Shown here: piece by piece, positions 1 through 9,211 of the stretch
Layout of the letters: each line of letters opens with the position of its first letter
Numbering within the stretch: position 1 is the first letter of the stretch
NCBI RefSeq assembly: GCF_003605635.1
Contig: NZ_QMDW01000005.1
Coordinates: 62,001 to 126,000, forward strand
DNA: 64,000 nucleotides
From: Halonotius pteroides
Lineage (GTDB): Archaea > Halobacteriota > Halobacteria > Halobacteriales > Haloferacaceae
Direction: 5' to 3'
The notes under the pieces: generated by a model
The model's database searches: none
Told to the model about the DNA's origin: nothing
Seen by the model: only the letters and a program-made list of their open reading frames with translations
Program-made: the position numbers and the translations under genes

Positions 1-24
1 CGTCCCAGAGTCGTATTCAGCCAT
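1..24 (-). CDS. Possible start of a gene running off the left edge
   Basis: An ATG on the minus strand at position 24 opens eight codons (MAEYDSGT) that run off the window. It lies 95 bp beyond the stop of the preceding minus-strand gene and has the acidic look of a haloarchaeal N-terminus. Nothing about function can be said. Confidence 0.3.
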
Positions 25-118
25 GCCCTCAGTTGTGACGTCGAGTTGTTAACTGTGTTCACGGGAGGGGCCCGATGCCGTGCCTTTCTTATCTCACATC
101 CGGGCGTCTCCGTTCCAA

Positions 119-499
119 TCAGATAATGATCGACTGGTGATGAGAAGAGCCAGTATTCGCTCTGTGAACTGAAGCGACGAGTCCACGCCCGCTTCGAAAT
201 CTCCTCACCTGCTCGCCGTCGGCCTTACCTCGCAAGGCGCCCATCGCCTCGCCTATGAGCACCGAAAACACACCCATACCCTCTTCCTCGGCTTGTTCGG
301 CGTTGCGCTCAACAACTTCAGCGACCGTTTCCCGCACCTCGTCGTCGCCGACGCCAGCGAGTCCGGCCTCTCCGACCGCCTCCTCGGCGGTCAGGATGGG
401 CTGTTCCGCCAGAACAGGAAGAACGTCGCCGATACCCTCCATCGCCAATTCGCCCGACTCGACGAGGAGCGGCACGTCCATGACTACCGGATTACCCAT
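119..499 (-). CDS. Acidic hypothetical protein, second gene after the HNH nuclease
   Basis: I do not recognise this 126-residue protein. Residues about 1-95 are rich in Glu, Ala and Val and look helical, as expected of a haloarchaeal protein; the last 30 residues are basic and polar, which is unusual and could mean a frameshifted or drifting C-terminus. Its start overlaps the end of the HNH gene by 16 bp, so the two are probably co-transcribed. The plus-strand frames across the same stretch give Ser/Thr/Arg-rich translations typical of shadow frames. Coding is likely; function is unknown. Confidence 0.55.
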   Translation of the reverse strand: MGNPVVMDVPLLVESGELAMEGIGDVLPVLAEQPILTAEEAVGEAGLAGVGDDEVRETVAEVVERNAEQAEEEGMGVFSVLIGEAMGALRGKADGEQVRRFRSGRGLVASVHRANTGSSHHQSIII

Positions 500-861
500 C
501 TGAGACCGCGTACGACTGCCCGACCGACCACTCGAAGGACCCGTAAGGCATTATGTTCGCCGGCACCGTACTGGCTCCCAGTCGGGTGGCCGTGGATCCC
601 GTCGTGACAGTACTGACAGACCGTCACGAGATTCCCCAAGTGGTTCCACCCACCGTCGCGGAGTGAGGTCAGGTGGTGCGCGTGGAGAATCGCCCCGCTG
701 TCGCCAGCGTGGGGCCCACTCCGCAATCCACAATCCTGGCACGTGTAGTTGTCGCGTTCGTAGACGGCTTTCCGGCGGGCGTCCCAGTCCGGTGGGTACG
801 TTCTGTCGTAGGTGCTGGGATCGTCATATTTCGAGTTGATTCCAGAACTACGCCCGAACAT
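484..861 (-). CDS. HNH endonuclease
   Basis: This 125-residue protein is an HNH nuclease of the zinc-stabilised type. Cys41 and Cys44 (CQDC) and Cys82 and Cys85 (CQYC) form the metal knuckles; the HAHH stretch at 60-63, Asn77 and the histidines at 86-92 supply the beta-beta-alpha-metal active site. It has no extra DNA-binding domain, so it is a small free-standing nuclease of the kind common in haloarchaeal genomes and mobile elements, rather than a homing enzyme with an intein or intron around it. Its target is unknown. A role in element maintenance or in damaging competing DNA is only inference. The downstream 126-residue gene overlaps it. Confidence 0.85.
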   Translation of the reverse strand: MFGRSSGINSKYDDPSTYDRTYPPDWDARRKAVYERDNYTCQDCGLRSGPHAGDSGAILHAHHLTSLRDGGWNHLGNLVTVCQYCHDGIHGHPTGSQYGAGEHNALRVLRVVGRAVVRGLRWVIR

Positions 862-935
862 CGCTCGTTAGTCCTTTCCCGACGTGTCGGCGGTCGAGTC
901 CTCGTTCGTGGAGGGACAGTCTCTCGACCCGGGCG

Positions 936-1646
936 TCATTTCGATTCCTGTTCAGGTTTTTTGCCGTCGACGTCGTAACCCTTGGCTTCGGCCTCCTCGA
1001 GGCGCTCCTCAATCGTCTCTTCGTCGAGGTTCGCCGCCGAGTCGTCACCATCGAGGAGGTTTTGGAGCGCAAACGCCGCGACATGCGCGAAGTACGACCC
1101 ATCGTGGCCGTACTGTTCGCGAGCGAGTGCGGCCACCTTCGGTGAGGTCTCCCGTGCCGATCCGACGCGCTCGAGTGTTCGCCGCGCCGCCTCGAATACC
1201 CAGCTGTTGCGCGTCTTGACATCGACGATACCGACGTCCTCGGGAACGAGTGAAACGTTAATCGTTCCATCGTCGGTCTTGTACGTCCGGGGCTTGCCGA
1301 TGACCGTGAGGAACTCGGGAGGCTGAATCTTCTTCAACTTCTTGAGCGCCTCATGCTGGTACTGCCCGGCGTACACCCAGAACGTCCCGGTTGGGTCGAC
1401 GACACGCACTCGGAGGTACTCTTGATCGTCGGTTCCAACATCCTCGACGTCCGTGACCGTTCCCATAACACACACCCGATTCGCTCGCTCCCCGGTGGGG
1501 AGGGCAAGATAAACCGGGGCACGCTCGTCTTGCGAGGTCTTGAACGTGTAGGTCGCTTCGTTCAGCTCGGCGGCAAAGACGTGCTTCGCCACCTCGCGGT
1601 CTGGGACGGTCGCCCCCTGCCGTGTTTGAGAGTCGCTTGTTGCCAT
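936..1646 (-). CDS. RPA-associated protein (RPA operon second gene)
   Basis: A 236-residue protein of the haloarchaeal RPA-associated family, encoded beside an RPA gene and expected to act with it on single-stranded DNA. The N-terminal block (REVAKHVFAAELNEATYTF) and the OB-like core with GQYQHEALKKL and a run ending EDVGIVDVKTRNSWV match the C-terminal half of the fused gene at 25794-27401 and the separate gene at 38422-39198. The start chosen is the ATG at 1646, four bases after the stop of the upstream RPA gene; the longer open frame reaching 1853 is inside that gene and its extra translation is Arg/Ser-rich shadow. The C-terminus is a Glu-rich helix. Confidence 0.9.
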   Translation of the reverse strand: MATSDSQTRQGATVPDREVAKHVFAAELNEATYTFKTSQDERAPVYLALPTGERANRVCVMGTVTDVEDVGTDDQEYLRVRVVDPTGTFWVYAGQYQHEALKKLKKIQPPEFLTVIGKPRTYKTDDGTINVSLVPEDVGIVDVKTRNSWVFEAARRTLERVGSARETSPKVAALAREQYGHDGSYFAHVAAFALQNLLDGDDSAANLDEETIEERLEEAEAKGYDVDGKKPEQESK

Positions 1647-1650
1647 GCTT

Positions 1651-2736
1651 TCAGTCGCCTCCCACACCGCCCGCCTGTACATCGTACGAACGCGGGAGAT
1701 CTTCGATGGACGCAGCCGTGAGCCCCGGCCCATCGTAGTTGTGTTCTGCGAGCAATTCCACGACGGCCTCCTGGTAGCCTTCCGAGAATGCTCTCTCCGG
1801 TGTCTCTCCGACCTCGTCGACGAGCAGATACCGCCCGAGCAGCGGGCCTTCAACAGTGAAACGCCGCCCGATCAGAAGGTCGGTGAAGCGGTCGGAGACG
1901 ACAGTGAAATCCAGCGTGTCGGCCGCCATCTTCTTGGCCTCCTCCAGGTCGATCTCCGTGATCTCCTCGGTGACGCCGCGAGTGAACAGACACTCCTGGG
2001 CAGTACGCCCATCGTCGATGACCGCTTTGATACGCAGGTCGAACTCGCCGTCGGCGGCCCCGTGTTCGCTGCACTCACCGCCCGTGACGACGCGAGTGCA
2101 ATCGGAAGCCGAACATCGCTTGATGAGTCCAGACTGCCCCTGGATCGCGACGAAGAATCCTTCTTGCGTCGTGGTCATCGTCCCGACATCTGTCACGGCT
2201 TCCTCGCTATCATGCGCGTGCTCAATAATCTCGCTACGCGAGTTGATTTTTACCGAGTAGGAACCTTCGTACTCCTCAACCACGACGTCTTTGAACGTGT
2301 ATGTCGTGTCTTCCTCGATGTCTGGTGGGTCCGACTTTGCCCACGCGGTAAACTTGAGCCGTCCGCTCTCATCGCTGATGAGTCCGACTTGGTGAATAGA
2401 CTCGTGCTGCGGTTCCCATAGTTCGACGACCTTCGCGCGGATTGTGACCCACTCGTTATCCGTGGTACACTCAGCAAGAGGGAGAGGATCGTCGGTCGTT
2501 CCCCGTTCGCCGTCGCGTTGAGCCGCCCAGAACGCGTCGGTGTCGATTCCCGCCTCTTTGAGAACGTGGCCTCGAACACTCTCGAACGCCTGGGTCCTCG
2601 GTACTCGGTACGTGTTGACGTAGGAGTCAAAGAGCGTCTCGAGCGCGTCGACGTCATACTCATCAGCGCAGTCATCCGGCAGATGGGGGACCAACTGCTC
2701 ATGGAGTGACTGCGCGTCTTCTCGGAGGGTGCTCAT
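1651..2736 (-). CDS. Replication protein A, large-subunit type (RPA copy 1)
   Basis: A 361-residue single-stranded DNA-binding protein of the archaeal RPA family. An N-terminal helical region (1-85) precedes an OB fold at about 95-170 with the family signature HQVGLISDESGRLKFTAWAK, then a zinc finger with Cys208, Cys213, Cys222 and His225, and a second OB-like region to about 310. It coats single-stranded DNA in replication, recombination and repair. Its partner gene follows after 4 bp. The start at 2736 lies about 31 bp after a TATA box, so the mRNA is probably leaderless. It is one of three full RPA genes in this window; unlike the other two it uses a TATA promoter and not the repeated C-run/G-run leader. 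Confidence 0.92.
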   Translation of the reverse strand: MSTLREDAQSLHEQLVPHLPDDCADEYDVDALETLFDSYVNTYRVPRTQAFESVRGHVLKEAGIDTDAFWAAQRDGERGTTDDPLPLAECTTDNEWVTIRAKVVELWEPQHESIHQVGLISDESGRLKFTAWAKSDPPDIEEDTTYTFKDVVVEEYEGSYSVKINSRSEIIEHAHDSEEAVTDVGTMTTTQEGFFVAIQGQSGLIKRCSASDCTRVVTGGECSEHGAADGEFDLRIKAVIDDGRTAQECLFTRGVTEEITEIDLEEAKKMAADTLDFTVVSDRFTDLLIGRRFTVEGPLLGRYLLVDEVGETPERAFSEGYQEAVVELLAEHNYDGPGLTAASIEDLPRSYDVQAGGVGGD

Positions 2737-2766
2737 GTGATCTACGGCCTGAACTACGCTTTCTGG

Positions 2767-2776
2767 TAGTATAAAG
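2767..2776 (-). promoter_or_regulatory. TATA box of the minus-strand RPA operon
   Basis: On the minus strand this reads CTTTATACTA, centred about 35 bp before the ATG at 2736. This is the spacing expected for a leaderless haloarchaeal transcript. Confidence 0.5.
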
Positions 2777-2818
2777 AAATCCAGCTAATTCGGTTTCAGC
2801 GTCGTTTTCTGGGCCGAT

Positions 2819-2834
2819 ACCCCCGAAATTCCGC
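2819..2834. repeat. Upstream motif ACCCCCGWAATNCCGC, copy 1
   Basis: ACCCCCGAAATTCCGC, lying 83 bp before the start of the minus-strand RPA gene. Near-identical 16-mers lie at 17252-17267 and 34600-34615, in the same orientation and 84-105 bp before the starts of two other minus-strand genes. Function unknown; a regulator-binding site is the simplest reading. Confidence 0.4.
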
Positions 2835-3041
2835 CACTCTACAACAAGTCACATCACCGGCGTGTCGCCACCAACTGAAACAACGCCCAGACACAGATGG
2901 AGGTGTGAATGTAGATGCAGAATACACTTCGATAGCGGGGTGTCACACCCTCGACTATCGTCTCGAAGTCGAGAACAGACCGCCCCTCTACCGTAACCGC
3001 CCGAGGCACAGCACCGCGAGGGGATGGATGCGTCATTATTG

Positions 3042-3088
3042 TCCTACGTAACAATCTGAGCGGCTACAATACAAATCGTAACGTAGGA
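3042..3088. repeat. Dispersed inverted repeat P1 (TCCTACGTAAC type)
   Basis: TCCTACGTAAC (3042-3052) and GTAACGTAGGA (3078-3088) form an inverted pair 47 bp long overall, between the AAA+ ATPase stop and the RPA promoter. Related pairs occur at 28031-28077 (47 bp), 44569-44613 (45 bp) and 63568-63603 (36 bp, degenerate). The rest of 2737-3169 holds only the RPA promoter region; no convincing gene was seen there. Confidence 0.55.
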
Positions 3089-3169
3089 AAATTAGCGATG
3101 TCCCGTTCGCGCTGTGAGGTCCAGTCAGTACAGGATGGAATGGAGAGGACCGATGGGTGAGAAGCGCTT

Positions 3170-4759
3170 CTACTGGTAGCCGATCGGCGAGTCGTCGGAC
3201 CCGCCGTCATCATCTGCCTTCGACCGGACGGCGACATCCGGATCTCGAGGGGGCTCCTCGTCATTTTCGGCGTCGTCGACGGGGAGGTCGTCCGTCTTGG
3301 GTTCCAGCCTTGTCGCTATTACCTGGAGGTCCTCGGTCGACGGGAAGTCCTCGCGCGTCAAGACGCGAGCATCTCGGTCTGCTGCGATCCGACGAGCCTC
3401 TGCGACGAGGTCGGCAAGATCCGCACCCGTCATTCCGGCTGTGTGTGTCGCGAGATTCGCAAACTCATCATCCGAGAGCGATGACGGCACATCGCTCAAA
3501 TGCGTCCGGAGGATGGCAGCACGGGCCTCTTCGTCCGGGAGGCCGATCTCGAAGTGTGCAGCTAACCGTCCCGGTCGAAGGATTGCTGGGTCGATGTCCC
3601 CCGGGCGGTTCGTCGCCGCAACGATGATAGCCTCACGCCCCTCGTGAGTGAGCTGGGCAAGGAATTCGCTGGTCACCTTCCGGTCCTCAGCATGCGATCC
3701 CTTCCCCGAGTATTCTCGAGCCCCGAACAGATGCTCGGCCTCGTCGAGGAAGATGACGCACTGCCCGAGTTGTTTCGCCTCGTCGAACAGCGTCTTCACC
3801 CGGTCGCTGCTCTCGTTGATCCACATCGACGTCACGTCCGCCGGGGAGAGCTCGACGAACGGGACGGTGAGTTCGCCAGCGAGTGCCCGCGCAAACAGCG
3901 TTTTCCCCGTCCCCGGCGGGCCATACAGCATGATACCGCTCTCAGGTTCGACACTGAACCGCGAGAAGCGGTCATCCCCATCGCGATGCGCCAGGAGGGG
4001 CTCAAGGACACGGCGTTCGAGATCGGCCTTCACCTCATCGTAGCCGCCGATGTCGCTGAATCGCTGCGGTGAGTGCTGCCAGTCGTACGTCAAGTTCCGT
4101 AACTGTACCTCGGACGGGCTACTCCCGGTCAAGGAATGAGTTCCCGGCGTCCCGTCAGTGGACACATCCTCGGCGACGACAGCATCGTTCGCCTCATGAC
4201 TGCTTGGACTGGGGTCCCTGTCCGTGTTTGTGTTCCGGGTCGAGGAGGGAGAAGTTGGACCGGAGGGGATTCGTGCTCGCTCACGCTCATTCTCCTGGTC
4301 GTTTCGCCGCTTGTCCGTCAGCGTGGTCGCAACGTACGTTCCGGCGATGACGGCGAGTAGATTCCCCGTAATAAGCGGAACCGTGAGCGCGTCCGAGTAG
4401 GCGTCGCCGGGCGTGCTCGGGAGGAAAGCGTTCACCCCAACGAGCAAGAGTGCTATGACAAAAAACAGCAGTCCACTCACTCCGAGCGGGAGGTATAGCG
4501 GTCGCTTGAGGAGCCAGAGAGCGGCGAAACCGGGGATGAACAGCAGGCCGTACACCGCAAGTCCCGCGACGCCCGTCCAAAAGGGATCAAGAACGAGTGG
4601 TGCGACCGCCCACGCCCAGCCCATTACCACAGCCGCGATGAGCGAGGCTTCGATGAGACGGCCACGCCGACCGTAAGTGGGGAATCCGTCACGCTTGCGG
4701 ACGAGTCCGTAGACGACGTCGGCAGCGATGTAGGCTGTTGTGGCAGCGGATAGTGACAT
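3170..4759 (-). CDS. Membrane-anchored AAA+ ATPase (FtsH/CDC48-like)
   Basis: A 529-residue protein with an N-terminal membrane region of about four helices (roughly residues 45-160), an acidic and Ser-rich linker, and one AAA+ module. Walker A (GPPGTGKT) is at about 278-285, Walker B (VIFLDEAEH) at about 333-341, followed by sensor and arginine-finger regions (AATNRPGDIDPAILRPGR), typical of the FtsH/CDC48/proteasome-activating group. No protease domain follows, so it probably unfolds or extracts proteins at the membrane. The ATG at 4759 is preferred over an upstream start whose 26 extra residues are basic and unlike the rest. It lies beside the type IV secretion operon and points the same way, which suggests, without proof, a role in building or recycling that apparatus. 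Confidence 0.9.
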   Translation of the reverse strand: MSLSAATTAYIAADVVYGLVRKRDGFPTYGRRGRLIEASLIAAVVMGWAWAVAPLVLDPFWTGVAGLAVYGLLFIPGFAALWLLKRPLYLPLGVSGLLFFVIALLLVGVNAFLPSTPGDAYSDALTVPLITGNLLAVIAGTYVATTLTDKRRNDQENERERARIPSGPTSPSSTRNTNTDRDPSPSSHEANDAVVAEDVSTDGTPGTHSLTGSSPSEVQLRNLTYDWQHSPQRFSDIGGYDEVKADLERRVLEPLLAHRDGDDRFSRFSVEPESGIMLYGPPGTGKTLFARALAGELTVPFVELSPADVTSMWINESSDRVKTLFDEAKQLGQCVIFLDEAEHLFGAREYSGKGSHAEDRKVTSEFLAQLTHEGREAIIVAATNRPGDIDPAILRPGRLAAHFEIGLPDEEARAAILRTHLSDVPSSLSDDEFANLATHTAGMTGADLADLVAEARRIAADRDARVLTREDFPSTEDLQVIATRLEPKTDDLPVDDAENDEEPPRDPDVAVRSKADDDGGSDDSPIGYQ

Positions 4760-4896
4760 GTGTTGATCTCGGCGATGTCTTGCTTTGTTTGGGTGGGGTG
4801 GTCGATTCTTGATTCGTCGTTTTTCGAGTGAAGACACCTGTGAACCGCGTGAAATTCACAGTCGAACAGAGTGACTCACGTATTATATCCTGTGGT

Positions 4897-4906
4897 GGTA
4901 TATAAG
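4897..4906 (-). promoter_or_regulatory. Candidate TATA box for the AAA+ ATPase gene
   Basis: Reads CTTATATACC on the minus strand, in an AT-rich patch of an otherwise GC-rich spacer. Initiation about 27 bp downstream would leave a leader of roughly 110 nt before the ATG at 4759. Confidence 0.35.
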
Positions 4907-5036
4907 CCTGCGTGCGGTCAGCAGATCGTCAGCAGGCCGCTTACACGGGTCTGAGACCCCCGAACGATGCGAACACGAAGAGAGATTCGCTTACGTCCTA
5001 CACGCCTATTCCAAAACAACCAGCGGTGGGCTAAAG

Positions 5037-6887
5037 CTAGAGCCCTCCACCGTCGTCGTTGTTGCCTTCATTACCCATTTCGTCGGGCGTGGACGCCTTC
5101 CCGCCAGATGCTCGGCCAAACTCCGAAGTGATCATCGGCTGGGATGACCGACGACCCATAGAGTGTGCGAGATACGAGTTCCCACCGACACCACCAGTCA
5201 TTGCGGCCACGCCGGTCCTCGTCGTGAACGCCCCGGCTTTGACGCCAGCTTTGCCCACAGTCTTACCCCTGTCGACTCGACGCTTCCGGACCGACGTCGC
5301 GTCAACCTGCGACTGTGCTTCCTCGACACGCTGACCGGCATCGCGCTGCTCGGCCTTCGCAGACTTGTACTTCTGTGTGAGGTTGACGGCGCGAGGAGCC
5401 CCGTCCGTGCCCACGTAGCTCATCTTCACGTCATTCGTGTCGGGGTCGGTCTTGAATTTCGGCGTCTGTCCTTCGACGGGCTCGGCGTCGAGGAACCCCT
5501 GCTCATTCGCCTCGGCCATATCCATGTCGCGTGACGCCATCGAGTTCTGAATGAACTTGGCCTGCGAACCGGCGGCCTGTTCACCCTGTTGCGCCTCGTT
5601 CAGGGAGGACTTCGCCTTATTGAGCTTCTGGGTTGTCCCGGCATATCTGGAACGCTGGGCTGCTTGCTTGCCCGCGACGTTCTTCGCTTTTCCTACCGCA
5701 CCCTTCGCCCGGGTCGTCATCCGACTTGCTAATCCCGACCCACCTGCACCCACGTTCGCACTTCCGGCGCCTCCGGCACCTGCACTCGAGGCAGACGCAG
5801 ACGCGCTACCACTCGATGCACCACCAGCAGTTCCACCGGCCGCCGCGCCACTACCGCCGCTACCGCCTGCTGCACTGCCGGCCGCGGATGCACCACCGCC
5901 TGCTGCACCGACAACGGCGCCACCGACAGCCGCCGTGACAGCCAACGTCGCGACCGAAGCGGCTTCACCAGCCCCGATGGGCTGGCCGGCCCACGAAATG
6001 AGCTTCCAGATCGTCACGATCAGCAAGACTGGGAAGAGAAGCATTAGCGCAAGTTCGGCGAACACAAGGCCGATGTTCCCAATAATGCCACTCTTTGCGG
6101 TCTGGAGAATCGCGCCATGCTCAATGACCTGGAACGTCAGCACAATCACGGCGATTACCGGCCCGGCTAACAGGGAAAACACACCCATCCGCATGAACGT
6201 CGCGCCGACGCTGCCGACGGACTTCAGCGGGCCGCGCCCTGCGAACCAGACAACCGCGAAGAACGGAGTTCCGATGTAGGCCATCCAGATCATGAACCAG
6301 CGCAGAAGCAGGAAGAATATCGACAGTAACAGTGCCAGGATTGCGAGAATCGCGGCGACTATCGAGACGATGAACTTCAGCACCCACACACCGAATGTGG
6401 TGGAGGCTCCAACAAGCCCGTTCTCGTACCCGTAATTGACACCACTACCCGGGTCAAGGTTCAAGATGGCAACCGTTACAGCGTTTGTCGCATCAATCGC
6501 GAACCCCCATGCAGGCTGGGAGATGCCAATAAACAGCAAGATCATCACGACACGGACGACAAGATCCAACAACCCGGATTCACGATCTTCGCTGAACGGC
6601 CACGCGATGAGCGCGAGCGCGATCATTATCGGAAGCAAGACAAGTGATATCTCGAACATTCCGGTCCACGCGTTGCCCGCTGTCGCTGATTCATACGGGT
6701 TCGGGACCTTCAGCAGACCCTTGATGAGTTCGTCCGTCAGTGCCGTCGATAGTTCGGTCGCAATCGCGTCAGCCGTGTCCGCGATCCACCCAAAGAGCGC
6801 CTCCGCTATCGCCTCAGGAATGTCACCCAGCCCGAGTTGGAGGGGGACGAACGTCATTAGCAGGAGCGGTTCGACCGGTATCGCCAT
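5037..6887 (-). CDS. VirB6/TrbL-like conjugation membrane protein
   Basis: A 616-residue polytopic membrane protein, last gene of the type IV secretion operon. Hydrophobic helices cover about residues 75-96, 105-128, 160-205, 230-252 and 268-300, including a very long double helix with LLLSIFFLLLRWFMIWM, the layout of VirB6/TrbL channel subunits. A Gly/Ala/Ser-rich stretch (about 310-400) links to a charged, coiled-coil-like C-terminal tail (about 400-560), a second feature of TrbL-type proteins. Its start codon shares one base with the stop of the VirB4 gene. Family assignment rests on topology and operon position, not on a sequence motif, so it is likely but not certain. Confidence 0.8.
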   Translation of the reverse strand: MAIPVEPLLLMTFVPLQLGLGDIPEAIAEALFGWIADTADAIATELSTALTDELIKGLLKVPNPYESATAGNAWTGMFEISLVLLPIMIALALIAWPFSEDRESGLLDLVVRVVMILLFIGISQPAWGFAIDATNAVTVAILNLDPGSGVNYGYENGLVGASTTFGVWVLKFIVSIVAAILAILALLLSIFFLLLRWFMIWMAYIGTPFFAVVWFAGRGPLKSVGSVGATFMRMGVFSLLAGPVIAVIVLTFQVIEHGAILQTAKSGIIGNIGLVFAELALMLLFPVLLIVTIWKLISWAGQPIGAGEAASVATLAVTAAVGGAVVGAAGGGASAAGSAAGGSGGSGAAAGGTAGGASSGSASASASSAGAGGAGSANVGAGGSGLASRMTTRAKGAVGKAKNVAGKQAAQRSRYAGTTQKLNKAKSSLNEAQQGEQAAGSQAKFIQNSMASRDMDMAEANEQGFLDAEPVEGQTPKFKTDPDTNDVKMSYVGTDGAPRAVNLTQKYKSAKAEQRDAGQRVEEAQSQVDATSVRKRRVDRGKTVGKAGVKAGAFTTRTGVAAMTGGVGGNSYLAHSMGRRSSQPMITSEFGRASGGKASTPDEMGNEGNNDDGGGL

Positions 6888-9211
6888 TAACGATCACCAG
6901 AGCCGGATGTCAAGGGGTTCGTCGTGTCGTCGTCAGCGATACTCTCGGACTGCTCCTGCGACGTTCTGTCTTCTGCGAGCTCACTCGACAGTTCCATGTC
7001 CAGCTCTCGAGTCGACACCGGAGGCATTTCCGACATCTCGAGATCGGGCTCCGTATTGGGATCAGCGTCATCGGGACGCATCGATCCCTCGATTTCCTCG
7101 ATGTAGTCCCACGGGTCGAGGTCGTCGTCGATCATGTAGTGCTCGAAGTCACCGGAGTGGATCTCAAGACGGCGTCGCCCGTGCTTTGTCGTCGACAACA
7201 GACATCCGGAGTACCCGGAATCCTGTCCACGTGGAGCCGATTGGAGGTACTTCACCTCGGCCGGGGAAAGATCGAAGTACTCCTTTGTCGCGTCCGAAAC
7301 AGACTGTGCGTAGAACAGGAGCTTGATGTCACAGTTCTCATAGATTTCGCGACGAGCGTCCGTCCGCATAAACTCGTGAGCCGTCTGACTCATCAGGGTG
7401 AGGCCCGCGTCGTAGTGGCGTGCGTGCCTGATGAAGAGGTTGATGAGATCCCGCGTCGATTCACGCCCCAGGAGGTAGTGGGCCTCATCAAAGGTCACGT
7501 CGAAGCGATCTGGCGACCGTTTGGCCTCGAGGTACGCCCACTGGAGCATCGCATGGAGGATCAGCGGCATCTCGCCTGTGTCGGCAAACGAACTCATGTC
7601 CATCACGACGAGACGCGAGTTCAGTTCGAGGTTCGTTTGGCCGTTCAGGTTCGCGTTGATACCACCTGGCTTGAACGACTCGAACTTCGGTTCCAGCGCC
7701 TTCGCAACCTCCTGGTGCTTCTTCGAGGGCGTGAACACTGCCATCGGCACAGAAATGTGCGTCTCCGTGACTGGGTTGCCGTCCTCGTCGAGGATGTCCA
7801 ACTCCTGGAAGTGCTCGAACACCGCCTCGTCGACGAGGTCCGATTCGAGCGCCTCCATGAAACCACCTTCTGTGATGATTTTCACACCCTGGATGAGATC
7901 GTCGATGATGGGTGATTCATTCGCGTAGGTGTCGTACTCGCCAAGAATGATGCCCTTCGAGAGGTAGGCGTAGTGCGTCGCTTGGATGAGCATACCCTCT
8001 TCCGCAGCAGGGAGCCCGCCACGGTCTTCGTAGTGGGTGTTCAGCATCTCTACCACGGAACGCACCGTGAGCGGGTAGGTATCCTCGGACGCACCAATCT
8101 CGCCCGTGGGTGCTGAGATATCCATCGGATTTACTTTCTGCGACCCACCAAAGCGGATGACCTCGCCACCCAGTTTCTTTGCGAAGTGTGGATAGTCGTC
8201 ACCCGCCGGGTCGAACAGGATGCACTGCACCGTGGGGTCGGTCAGCAGTCGGCGGTAGATTTCGAGTTTCCTAGCGTAGGACTTCCCAGAGCCAGTTTTC
8301 CCCGAGATGGTCATCCCGAATCCGGAGTGGGCATAGCGATCGAGGATTACTGGACGCGATGTGTCGTCGAAGCCCATCATGATGCCGTCTTCGTCGTAGA
8401 TCGGCGGCTCGACGAGGTTGAACAGCGTCCCGAGCGCCTCGAGCTGGATGGGGTGGACGTTCTTGATCGTGTCCGTCGCGAGAGGGACAATAGTCCCATT
8501 ACCCTCGATCTGTTGATGGTGCAGTACCGTCGTCTCGACATCCTGTTCTGCGAGAATGGTGTCAACGCGCTCGCGCATTTCATCAAGTTCCTCGTGCGAG
8601 TCCGCGACGAGTTCCATGTAGATGGCGATGTCAAAGACCTTCGTTGTCCCGCGAATCACGTCTTGAAGAATCCGTAGGAGGTCCTCGCGCTCCAATTCCT
8701 CCTGGTGGGTGTCCGTCCGACCCTTTCGGGACTTGAGCGTGAGTGCCGTCGTGGTCTGCGTGTAGCGGCGCTGGAGTTGTTTACGTGTCTTTGCTGGGTC
8801 TCGTGGCGTGATATGTAGCGAGAGGCGGAGGTTTACGTCCGCGATAGTAAGCGGTACGAGCCACCCAAGGTTGACTTTCCGAGGGAAGGCCGTGACGGTC
8901 ATGATTTGCGTGACCTTCTCTTCACGGACTTGGAACTCAGGGTGGCGCTCCATTGCTCGCGGCGCGACCAGCTTCTTGTCAAGCGTCTCTCGCTCTTCGA
9001 GGGACTCGATAGGGGAGACGAGCGGGACTTCTTCCGCCTGAAGCTGGTAGGCCGCCCACTCGATGTTCTTCCGGGTGGCTTCCCGATCGAGGAGTTCCAG
9101 GTATTCGAGTGCGACCTGGGTTTCCTTGCCGGAGAGATCGTCGATCGGAATACGTTCAGGCTCGTCTTCCTCGGGTTCGTTCTTTCCGAGGAGTTTCTCG
9201 AGGGGGTTCAT
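6887..9211 (-). CDS. VirB4-family type IV secretion ATPase
   Basis: A 774-residue ATPase of the VirB4/TraC group that powers type IV secretion. The N-terminal 250 residues form the VirB4-type platform domain; the ATPase domain begins near residue 290 with Walker A (SGKTGSGKS, about 301-309), then ILFDPAGDDYPHF and Walker B FDVTFDEAHYLLG near residue 570, followed by the conserved RHARHYDAGLTLMSQ segment. A HerA-type partition ATPase is the alternative, but the preceding membrane genes and following VirB6-like gene favour secretion. It overlaps the upstream gene by 4 bp (ATGA). It is expected at the cytoplasmic face of the membrane. Confidence 0.93.
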   Translation of the reverse strand: MNPLEKLLGKNEPEEDEPERIPIDDLSGKETQVALEYLELLDREATRKNIEWAAYQLQAEEVPLVSPIESLEERETLDKKLVAPRAMERHPEFQVREEKVTQIMTVTAFPRKVNLGWLVPLTIADVNLRLSLHITPRDPAKTRKQLQRRYTQTTTALTLKSRKGRTDTHQEELEREDLLRILQDVIRGTTKVFDIAIYMELVADSHEELDEMRERVDTILAEQDVETTVLHHQQIEGNGTIVPLATDTIKNVHPIQLEALGTLFNLVEPPIYDEDGIMMGFDDTSRPVILDRYAHSGFGMTISGKTGSGKSYARKLEIYRRLLTDPTVQCILFDPAGDDYPHFAKKLGGEVIRFGGSQKVNPMDISAPTGEIGASEDTYPLTVRSVVEMLNTHYEDRGGLPAAEEGMLIQATHYAYLSKGIILGEYDTYANESPIIDDLIQGVKIITEGGFMEALESDLVDEAVFEHFQELDILDEDGNPVTETHISVPMAVFTPSKKHQEVAKALEPKFESFKPGGINANLNGQTNLELNSRLVVMDMSSFADTGEMPLILHAMLQWAYLEAKRSPDRFDVTFDEAHYLLGRESTRDLINLFIRHARHYDAGLTLMSQTAHEFMRTDARREIYENCDIKLLFYAQSVSDATKEYFDLSPAEVKYLQSAPRGQDSGYSGCLLSTTKHGRRRLEIHSGDFEHYMIDDDLDPWDYIEEIEGSMRPDDADPNTEPDLEMSEMPPVSTRELDMELSSELAEDRTSQEQSESIADDDTTNPLTSGSGDR

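Noticed and set aside
1489-1512. CCCTCCCC/GGGGAG sequence on the minus strand resembling a leader element
   Set aside because: It lies inside the RPA-associated gene and encodes the conserved LPTGERANR segment; the C/G runs are explained by codons.
1645-2421. 258-codon plus-strand frame opposite the RPA gene
   Set aside because: It is the antisense shadow of a clear RPA family protein; the Asp/Glu/Arg-rich translation arises from high-GC codon use.
2854-3054. 66-codon minus-strand frame upstream of the RPA operon
   Set aside because: Composition unlike the neighbours, overlaps inverted repeat P1, and has no promoter of its own.
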